Shown piece by piece: positions 18,541 through 29,533 of a DNA stretch of 64,000 bases. This DNA is from Rubricoccus marinus (GTDB taxonomy: Bacteria; Bacteroidota; Rhodothermia; Rhodothermales; Rubricoccaceae), in assembly GCF_002257665.1 (NCBI RefSeq), contig NZ_MQWB01000001.1, positions 2,567,127 to 2,631,126 of the forward strand, written 5' to 3'. The notes below the pieces were generated by a model. The model searched no databases and was not told the origin of the DNA. It saw only the letters and a list, made by a program, of their open reading frames with translations. Numbering within the stretch: the first letter of the stretch is position 1; each line of letters starts with the position of its first letter. Both the position numbers and the translations under genes were made by a program.

Positions 18541-19314
18541 GTGCGCGGGATCGGACTGCACGAGCTGGAGCCGGTCGTCGTGGCCGCCTATATAGAGGAG
18601 CACACCGGATCGGCCCCGACTGTCAAGCAACACCTCGCGGCCATCCGGATGCTCTTCGACTACTTCGTGCGCGTCCAGGTGCTGTCGTCTAACCCTGCCT
18701 CGGTCGTCCGCGGCCCCAAGCACGTCGTCAAGAAGGGCTCAACTCCCGTCTTGTCGCGCGAGGATGCCAAAGCGCTGATTAGCTCCATCCCAACCGATAC
18801 GGTGATTGGGCTGCGCGACCGCGCGCTCATCGCGACGATGCTCTACAGTTTCGCCAGGGTTGGAGCCGATACCGGGATGACGGTGGCCGATTACTACTCG
18901 ATGGGCAAGCGGAGCTGGCTCCGGCTCCACGAGAAAGGCGGTAAGCTCCACGAGGTGCCCGCGCACCACCTCACCCAGGAGTACCTAGACGCCTACATCG
19001 AGGCCGGAGGCCTGATCGAGAAGACCGCGCCGCTGTTTCAGTCGGTGGATCGTGCGCGGCAGTTGACCGGGCGAGGCCTCCACCGCAACAACGTGCGCGC
19101 GATGCTGAGGCGCCGTGGGACGGTCGTGGGACTGTCAGAACGGATCACGAACCACTCGCTCAGAGCGACCGGGATCACAGTCTACATGGAGAACGGCGGG
19201 ACGCTGGAGAACGCCCAGGCGATTGCCGCGCACGAGTCCCCGCGCACGACGAAGCTCTACGACCGGAGTTCGGATGTGGTCACGCTGGATGAGATCGAGC
19301 GGATAATGTTGTAA
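18541..19314 (+). CDS. tyrosine-type site-specific integrase, N-terminally truncated
   Basis: The readable protein (257 residues from a GTG) is a XerC/IntI-type recombinase. A partial SAM-like DNA-binding domain is followed by the catalytic domain with the first Arg in MLYSFARVGADTGM, HSLR (His-x-x-Arg), AAHES (second His) and the nucleophile Tyr in TTKLYDR. In frame upstream, residues typical of the N-terminal domain (AAAYARAVRRFFAWCE) are readable back to the palindrome at 18478-18495, where homology ends and a stop (the NUDIX TGA) precedes. About 20 N-terminal residues and a normal start are therefore missing. The catalytic set is intact; activity is uncertain. Confidence 0.75.
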   Translation: MRGIGLHELEPVVVAAYIEEHTGSAPTVKQHLAAIRMLFDYFVRVQVLSSNPASVVRGPKHVVKKGSTPVLSREDAKALISSIPTDTVIGLRDRALIATMLYSFARVGADTGMTVADYYSMGKRSWLRLHEKGGKLHEVPAHHLTQEYLDAYIEAGGLIEKTAPLFQSVDRARQLTGRGLHRNNVRAMLRRRGTVVGLSERITNHSLRATGITVYMENGGTLENAQAIAAHESPRTTKLYDRSSDVVTLDEIERIML

Positions 19315-19667
19315 ATGCTCTTTTTTGACCTATCTTTTAAGGGTAGGGGCAGATATGTGTAGCCAACTGCAACAGGCGAGCAGGAGCAGGCTCTGAGCGT
19401 CACCAGGGCTATTTCGAGACCCTGATGAGGCCTAAGTCTTGACTTCGTCTCTGCCCGATGACCGCGTAATCAAAGCCTGGCCTGGGAGGATGACCACCTC
19501 AGGAGCAGCGCGCAGAGCGCTAAAGGTCTTGCCGACGGCGCTCTCTCCGCGAAAGGCGACGTCGGCCAGACCCTCTTGCAGTTCATTACATCAATCTAAT
19601 CGGTACCCTTTCTAAGGAAAAGCATGCGGCACAATCCGAGCATCCTGTTGCTGAAGCAAATAAGACC
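19315..19667. other. AT-rich island DNA with no intact gene
   Basis: The 353 bases between the integrase and the lipoprotein gene contain a minus-strand ATPase remnant (19432-19590). Otherwise there is T-rich and A-rich sequence with no motif copies. TTTTTTGACC directly after the integrase stop lacks a clear hairpin. Confidence 0.6.
19432..19590 (-). pseudogene. P-loop ATPase gene remnant
   Basis: A minus-strand frame of about 52 codons between two stops reads ADVAFRGESAVGKTFSALR and then APEVVILPG before ending in TAG. GESAVGKT is a Walker A box, preceded and followed by hydrophobic strands as expected. The rest of the protein is missing on both sides. Its GC content matches the core genome rather than the AT-rich flank. 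I take it as the fragment of an AAA-type or helicase-like gene left by island decay. Confidence 0.5.
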
Positions 19668-20081
19668 ATGCCCAATAGCAAACTAAAAAACAGCATATTA
19701 TCCTTCGCCCTTTCGATTTTATGCTTGGGCTGCGATGCTTATGATGGTGACGCAAGGGACAGATGCATAGGGGCGACGCGGATATCCGACCGAACGGTAG
19801 TACCCGAAGAGATAGTTCTACAAGCAGGAGAGAGAGTCTCATACGATCTCAGTAGGGTATTCAGCCACACCGGGGGGAGGCTTCTGAGCTACGGGGCTTT
19901 CATAAGCAATGCTAGTGCGGATGTGGCGAACGCTGTTGTCTCAGGTGCAGAGGGTCACACAATGGTGGTCTCTGCGCTGTCGCCGGGTGAAGCGATAGGT
20001 GACTTCGGAGCCCAGGATGAATGCGGGACATCGAAAAGTGTAAGATTCAAAGTAATAGTAAAAATCAACCCTCAATTTTGA
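19668..20081 (+). CDS. AT-rich putative lipoprotein, 137 aa
   Basis: The protein has a lipoprotein-type signal (positive residues, hydrophobic core, LCLGC) and a mature domain of about 110 residues. The mature part looks like a small beta-sandwich: a strand-rich segment VVPEEIVLQAGERVSYDL, then a Ser/Gly-rich middle and a C-terminal KSVRFKVIVKINPQF strand. Four Cys after the lipobox could form disulfides. Codon use is strongly AT-shifted (for example AAA, ATA and AGA) and no GCCTCTGGCG motif is present, so recent acquisition is likely. Family unknown. Confidence 0.6.
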   Translation: MPNSKLKNSILSFALSILCLGCDAYDGDARDRCIGATRISDRTVVPEEIVLQAGERVSYDLSRVFSHTGGRLLSYGAFISNASADVANAVVSGAEGHTMVVSALSPGEAIGDFGAQDECGTSKSVRFKVIVKINPQF

Positions 20082-20211
20082 TGACGATAATAATATTATA
20101 AAATATGATGTGCGGCTTTGTTGCCATGATCTATTTGCTGACAAACGCGCTGCCGGCACAGGCCCAATTGAAGCGGGGCTCTGCCCGAATGGTCTGCCCC
20201 GCCTCTGGCGC

Positions 20212-21015
20212 CTATTCCTCGACCGGGACCACGCGCCAGCCGCCGCGCGGGCCGGGCTCGACGAACGCGGCGGGCGTGCTCGTGGAGTGGTAGAAGAGGA
20301 ACAGGTCGCCGCGCTCGGCGCCTTCCGCCAGAAGCTGGTCGCGCCTGTTCTGGGAGGCGGCGCCGTCCACGTCGTACTTGGCCGCGAAGCGGCGCGTGGC
20401 CTGGCTCGGCCCGGCCAGCACGTCGCCGGCGTAGACCGCGCGGAGGTCGCCCGCGTGGCCGTCGGCGGCGATGCGGAAAAGCTGGTGCGCGCCCGTGTGA
20501 CCGCCCGTGATCTCCGCCTCGATCTCGTCCGTGACCGGTCCGTTGCCGTCCAACAGGCGGAGTTGACCGGCCCGCTCCAACGTCTCTGCCACCAGGTCGC
20601 GCACGCGGGCGCTTTCGCCCTTGTAGCCCGCTGCGCTCAGCTCGTCGCCCTGCGCCACGTACTCCGCGTTGGGGAACGTCGGCCGCCACTCGCCGCCGAC
20701 CTCGGTGATGGCGCCGCCGGCGTGGTCGAAGTGGAGATGCGAGAACAGCACGCCCGTGATGGCCTCTGGCGTGACGCCGTGGCGCGAGAGGCTTTCGCCA
20801 ATGACCTCGGTCCCGCGCCCCTCGGCCCAACTCCCGAGCCCGGTGTCGAGCAGCAGCGTCTCGCTGGGCGTGATGACGAGGTGCGGGCACACAGAAACGA
20901 ACAGCGTCCCCGCCGGGAGCGCCTCGCCCTCGGCGTGCGGCACGAACCGCTTGTCTAACCCGACGGTGAACTGTCCTTCGGGGAGGGCGTGGAGCGTGAG
21001 GGTGCCGAACGTCAT
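20212..21015 (-). CDS. metallo-beta-lactamase-fold hydrolase
   Basis: The 267-residue protein has the MBL metal-binding signature FSHLHFDHAGG, an early DTGLGSW segment, a later GGHTGAHQLFRI His and an AVYAGDVLAGPS Asp. It should be a cytoplasmic dinuclear-zinc hydrolase; the architecture resembles AHL-lactonase/quinolone-hydrolase-like members, but substrate cannot be assigned. The ATG at 21015 is chosen over an upstream start that adds a low-complexity stretch. Its stop lies one base after a half-motif (20201-20210) that marks the right border of the island. Confidence 0.82.
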   Translation of the reverse strand: MTFGTLTLHALPEGQFTVGLDKRFVPHAEGEALPAGTLFVSVCPHLVITPSETLLLDTGLGSWAEGRGTEVIGESLSRHGVTPEAITGVLFSHLHFDHAGGAITEVGGEWRPTFPNAEYVAQGDELSAAGYKGESARVRDLVAETLERAGQLRLLDGNGPVTDEIEAEITGGHTGAHQLFRIAADGHAGDLRAVYAGDVLAGPSQATRRFAAKYDVDGAASQNRRDQLLAEGAERGDLFLFYHSTSTPAAFVEPGPRGGWRVVPVEE

Positions 21016-21162
21016 AGGGGGCGGGATCAGGTGCCCCGCAGAGGCGCCAGAGGCCCGCTGGGTTCCGCGCGCGCGCGGACCTCGCGAGTTGTCCACGCGA
21101 TGCCGACGCCTCTGGCGCGACGGGGCCTTGGCGCGAGGGTGACCTCAGGCGCCAGAGGCGTA

Positions 21163-22335
21163 CTACGGGACGGAAGCCGTCGGGAGCGCAGCGGCCACCT
21201 CGCGGGCCGTCGCTCGCGCGGAGCGCCCGACGCCGACCAGCGTGGCCGAGGCGAAGCCGGTCCACTCCCCGTAGCCCACGAGCCACAACCGCGGCTCAGC
21301 GATAGAACGCGTTCCCTCCACCGCGACGCGACCGTCCGCGCCGACAACGCCGAGCGGGTCCAGAAACCCGAGCGCCGGACGGAAGCCCGTGCACCAGATC
21401 ACGGCGTCGATGCGCTCTTCCGTCCCATCGGGCCAGACGACGCCAGAGGCGGTCAGCGCCGCGATCGGCGGCCGGAAGCTCTCCAAACGGCCAGCGGCTC
21501 TCGCCTCGCGGACGGGCGGCACCTGGACGATGTCGCCGAGGCCGTGCGGACGCTCGAGCGCCTCGCCGTTCTGGAGCGCCCGGTACCTCGCCGTCGCGGC
21601 GTCGAAAAGGACGCGACCGTCGACGTCCTCAGGCAAGAACCGGGGCTCGCGCTCTACAACCCACGAGGCGTCCGCGACAGCCGACACCTCGGCCAGGATC
21701 TGGGCCCCGGAGTTGCCCCCTCCGACGACCAGCACGCGCAGCCCCGCAAACGCCTCTGGCGAGCGGTAAGCCGACGAGTGCATTTGAATACCGCCAAACA
21801 CATCGCGGCCGGGAACGTGAGGCGTGAACGGCCGGGCCGCCGTCCCCGTAGCCGCGACGACAGCCCGGGCCGAGACGTCGCCCCGGTCGGTCTCGACGAG
21901 CAGCCGATCGTCGCCGAGCCGCCGAACGGCGCGAACGTCTATGGGACGCCAGACGGGGAGTTCGTAGCGGTCCTCGTACGCGGTGAGGTAGCCCAACACG
22001 TCGTCGCGGTGCGGGAACGCGTCGGCGCTGCGGTCCCCGAGGTGGCGCGGCAGGAGGTACCCGGGCAACGACGACCACTCCGCGGGCGAGAACAGGCGGA
22101 GCGAGTCCCACCCGTCGCGCCACGCGCCGCCCGGTCCCGGCTGGCGGTCCAGCAGCGCAACCGTCGCCTCGCGCTTGCGCAGCTCACGGGCCAGGTGGTA
22201 ACCGACCGCGAGGGCGGACTGGCCGCCGCCGATCACGACCACGTCGCGCTGTGCAAACGGGAGCGACGCGCCATCCGCGAGTGTGCGGAGGCCTGTGCGG
22301 GGATCGGACGAGGCAGTTGGAGCAGGCGGAGTCAT
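21163..22335 (-). CDS. ArsO-like flavin-dependent monooxygenase
   Basis: The 390-residue FAD/NADPH enzyme has an N-terminal Rossmann motif [21 protein letters not shown], the segment [21 protein letters not shown] that is characteristic of the ArsO-type family, a second Rossmann motif [19 protein letters not shown] and a C-terminal ATG-like [12 protein letters not shown]. Such enzymes occur in arsenic-resistance clusters and as general N- or S-oxygenases; no ars genes are adjacent, so the substrate is open. An alternative ATG at 22404 would add 23 residues with a CPIC pair; the shorter start is preferred because the domain begins soon after it. Confidence 0.75.
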   Translation of the reverse strand: MTPPAPTASSDPRTGLRTLADGASLPFAQRDVVVIGGGQSALAVGYHLARELRKREATVALLDRQPGPGGAWRDGWDSLRLFSPAEWSSLPGYLLPRHLGDRSADAFPHRDDVLGYLTAYEDRYELPVWRPIDVRAVRRLGDDRLLVETDRGDVSARAVVAATGTAARPFTPHVPGRDVFGGIQMHSSAYRSPEAFAGLRVLVVGGGNSGAQILAEVSAVADASWVVEREPRFLPEDVDGRVLFDAATARYRALQNGEALERPHGLGDIVQVPPVREARAAGRLESFRPPIAALTASGVVWPDGTEERIDAVIWCTGFRPALGFLDPLGVVGADGRVAVEGTRSIAEPRLWLVGYGEWTGFASATLVGVGRSARATAREVAAALPTASVP

Positions 22336-22515
22336 GTCACGCGGAGCGTGGGAAGCGAGCGCCGGCGACTCGCAAATGGGACAAGCCGTTCCAAGCGTGG
22401 CCATGACGCCTCTGGCGTAGAGAACGCGCGCATCGCGGCGCGAGAGGCGGCCCCATACGCGGGGACTTCCGCCCCCCGTCCCCGAAACATCATCTGGGGT
22501 CGCCGCGTGGAGACC

Positions 22516-22524
22516 TAGCTTAAC
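22516..22524 (+). promoter_or_regulatory. putative -7 promoter element TAGCTTAAC
   Basis: TAGCTTAAC lies 19 bases before the ATG of the hemolysin III family gene. A motif half-site fills the leader between them. Confidence 0.35.
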
Positions 22525-22543
22525 ACTGTTCACCTCTGGCGCC

Positions 22544-23197
22544 ATGACCACCGACCTCGCCCCGCAGCGGCCTTTCGAAGAGCTCCTCAACGCGCTCACG
22601 CACGGACTGGGCGTGCTCGCGAGCGCCGCTGGCGGCGCCGTCCTCATCACGCTTACCGTGCTGTGGGGGGACGTGTGGCACGTTGTCAGCGCGAGCGTGT
22701 TCGTGACCTCGTTGGTGCTGCTGTACACCGCGAGCACCGTGTACCACGCCATTCCGGCGCAGTGGGCGCGCGCGCGCCAGTGGCTTCAGGTGTTCGACCA
22801 CTGCGCGATCTACGTCCTCATCGCGGGGACGTACACGCCGTTTACGCTCGTGGGGCTGCGCGGGCCGTGGGGCTGGAGCCTGTTCGTGGCCGTGTGGGCG
22901 CTGGCGGCAGCGGGCATCGTGTTCAAGCTGTTCTACACCGGCCGGTTTACGCTCGCCTCCACGCTGCTGTACATCGGGATGGGCTGGCTCGTCATTGTCG
23001 CCATCAAGCCGCTGATCGCGGCGCTGCCGGCGGTTACGCTCGCGTGGCTCGTCGCGGGTGGCTTGGCGTACACGGTGGGGACCGTCTTCTACCTCTCGAA
23101 GCGGATCCCGTACGCGCACGCCATCTGGCACCTCTTCGTGCTGGCGGGCAGCGTGTGCCACTTCGCGGCGGTCCTCACGCAGGTGACGGCGGCGTAG
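22544..23197 (+). CDS. trhA: hemolysin III / PAQR family membrane protein
   Basis: The 217-residue protein has seven hydrophobic segments and the family hallmarks: an N-terminal [12 protein letters not shown], a SxxYH-type motif in [27 protein letters not shown] and a C-terminal [15 protein letters not shown]. The conserved His and Asp residues form a putative zinc site as in adiponectin-receptor relatives. In Bacteroidota and other bacteria it acts in membrane lipid homeostasis. The start follows a motif half-site directly. Confidence 0.88.
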   Translation: MTTDLAPQRPFEELLNALTHGLGVLASAAGGAVLITLTVLWGDVWHVVSASVFVTSLVLLYTASTVYHAIPAQWARARQWLQVFDHCAIYVLIAGTYTPFTLVGLRGPWGWSLFVAVWALAAAGIVFKLFYTGRFTLASTLLYIGMGWLVIVAIKPLIAALPAVTLAWLVAGGLAYTVGTVFYLSKRIPYAHAIWHLFVLAGSVCHFAAVLTQVTAA

Positions 23198-23235
23198 CCG
23201 AGACGGAGCGGCGGGACGGGCGCCCCTGGCGCATC

Positions 23236-23253
23236 GCCTCTGGCGCTAGAGGC
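23236..23253. repeat. variant palindrome GCCTCTGGCGCTAGAGGC after trhA
   Basis: One C-to-T change leaves a G-U pair on the plus strand. It lies 38 bases after the trhA stop. Confidence 0.7.
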
Positions 23254-23310
23254 CGCCCCTTGCTCCGTACCTGCGGCGCCTCTATCCTCGCGGGGACCCT
23301 CCCCTCCCCG

Positions 23311-23858
23311 ATGAACCACGAGGTCACGCAACTCCTGGAGCGCGCCCGCGAGGGCGACCGCGACGCCCTTGAACGGCTCGTGCCGATCGTGTACCAGGAG
23401 CTGCGCGCGCTGGCGCGGCGCCAGAGGCAGAAGCGCGGCGCCGACGAGACGCTAAACACCACCGCGCTCGTGCACGAGGCGTACGAGCGCATGGCGGGCT
23501 CGACGAGCGTCTACGCCGACCGCCAGCACTTTTTTCGTGTGGCAGCGCGCGTGATGCGGAGCGTGATCGTGGACCGCGCGAGGGCTCAGAACGCGCTCAA
23601 GCGAGGCGGGAACGCGAAGCCTCTGGCGTTGGACGAGGAGCGGCTGGTCCCGCCGGAGCGCGCCGAGGAGGTGATCGCGCTGGACGAGGCGCTGACGAAC
23701 CTCTCCGCACTGAGCCCGCGCCAGGGCGAGGTGGTGCAACTCCGGTACTTCGTGGGCCTCACGATTCCCGAAACCGCCGAGGTGCTGGGCATCTCCCCCG
23801 CGACGGTCAAGCGCGAGTGGACCGTGGCGCGCGCGTGGCTCCACAGCGCGCTCGCGGC

Positions 23859-23862
<4 letters not shown>
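23311..23862 (+). CDS. ECF-family sigma factor coupled to a Ser/Thr kinase
   Basis: The 183-residue protein has an ECF sigma region 2 (LLERAREGDRDALERLVPIVYQELRALARR through VMRSVIVDRARAQNALKRGG) and region 4 (LSALSPRQGEVVQLRYFVGL, then an HTH in AEVLGISPATVKREWTVAR). It resembles the TIGR02999 (Sig-70_X6, ECF43-like) group, which commonly sits beside Ser/Thr kinases; in Vibrio parahaemolyticus the related EcfP is activated by kinase PknT. No anti-sigma gene is present. The stop overlaps the GTG start of the downstream kinase (GTGA), so the two are translationally coupled. Confidence 0.85.
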
Positions 23863-26312
<2,450 letters not shown>

Positions 26313-26372
26313 GCCTCTGGCGTGAGCCGATCCGCGCACGGATTGCGATGCCCAGACACCGCCCCCGCTGCG

Positions 26373-28811
<2,439 letters not shown>

Positions 28812-28813
28812 CT

Positions 28814-28870
28814 CGCCAGAGGCCTCTGGCGAGGCACCTACAGCGACGCCCGGCCCCTGGCGCCAGAGGC
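28814..28870. repeat. palindrome pair between kinase 2 and a convergent gene
   Basis: A perfect CGCCAGAGGCCTCTGGCG (28814-28831) follows the kinase-2 stop by 2 bases. A variant GCCCCTGGCGCCAGAGGC (28853-28870) lies 24 bases after the minus-strand gene that ends at 28895. The variant base keeps pairing (U-G) only on the minus strand. Confidence 0.8.
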
Positions 28871-28894
28871 CAGGCGTCAGGACCGATGGAGCCG

Positions 28895-29431
28895 CTAGCG
28901 GCGGCCGTTCATGGTCTCCGCCTCAATGCCCCTCACCACGACGATGACCTGGAAAGGGCAGCACCGGACGCGCACGGTGACCTTTTTGCCCTTGCCTTTA
29001 CGCGCTCGGGCGCCGCTCGGGGTGATCATCGTGCCGGCTTCGTTCTCGCCTTCCTTGAGGCTGACGATCTGGAGAGTCCACTCGACCTCCGTGTAGCCCA
29101 GCGTGACGCTCTGAATCTGGCTGTTGGCTGGCACCTCGCCTCGGCCGGTGTAGGTCCCGTCCTCGTTGCGCGTCAGGCGGATGGTGCCACGGCGCTCGGC
29201 GCGCTCGGACGTGCTGAGGTTGATACTCTTGAGTTCCGGTGCGGAGCGGCCGAGCCCGCTCACGGTGATGGTGGCCATGTTGGCTCTCCGCTCGCTGGGC
29301 GCCTCCGATTCGTACTGAATCTCGAACGTAAATTCCGGGACATCATCGACACCCCGAGCTTCCTGGGCAGAAGCGGGCAAGACGAAAAAGGCGAGAGCCA
29401 AGAGGATGGCTGAAAGGCTGACGTAGCGCAT
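28895..29431 (-). CDS. secreted hypothetical protein, 178 aa
   Basis: A clear signal peptide (MRYVSLSAILLALAFFVLPASAQ) is followed by a beta-rich domain with repeated Thr/Ser/Val strands (NMATITVSGLGRSAP, GTIRLTRNEDGTYTGRGEVP) and a basic stretch (RARKGKGKK) before a strand with paired Cys (RVRCCPF). The start at 29431 is chosen by the signal peptide. It is likely periplasmic or surface-exposed. I recognise no family. Confidence 0.6.
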   Translation of the reverse strand: MRYVSLSAILLALAFFVLPASAQEARGVDDVPEFTFEIQYESEAPSERRANMATITVSGLGRSAPELKSINLSTSERAERRGTIRLTRNEDGTYTGRGEVPANSQIQSVTLGYTEVEWTLQIVSLKEGENEAGTMITPSGARARKGKGKKVTVRVRCCPFQVIVVVRGIEAETMNGRR

Positions 29432-29515
29432 AGCGGTGCAGGCTGGTTGGGGAGGGCGAGGCAAAGGGGCCTCCTCCACTCATGCGCCCTTCCTCTCCCG
29501 GAGGGACCATCCCCG

Positions 29516-29533
29516 GCCTCTGGCGCCAGAGAC
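29516..29533. repeat. variant palindrome directly after the priA stop
   Basis: GCCTCTGGCGCCAGAGAC abuts the priA TAA with no gap. The changed base gives U-G on the minus strand, the strand on which priA is transcribed. Confidence 0.75.

Larger units (their letters stand above)
18478..20210. mobile_element. decayed genomic island flanked by the 10-mer motif
   Basis: The segment holds a 5'-truncated tyrosine recombinase, a P-loop ATPase fragment and an AT-rich lipoprotein gene. The part after 19315 is much poorer in GC than anything else in the window and, unlike its surroundings, is free of the GCCTCTGGCG motif. The left side begins at the palindrome 18478-18495 directly after the NUDIX stop. 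The right side ends at a half-motif (20201-20210) directly before the MBL-gene stop. No att repeats or insertion-sequence ends were identified, so the exact borders are inferred. Confidence 0.6.

Noticed and set aside
20105-20293. Short plus-strand frame beginning MMCGFVAMIYLLTNALPAQAQ
   Set aside because: It resembles a signal peptide at first, but the rest is antisense to the MBL-hydrolase gene and has no plausible mature protein.
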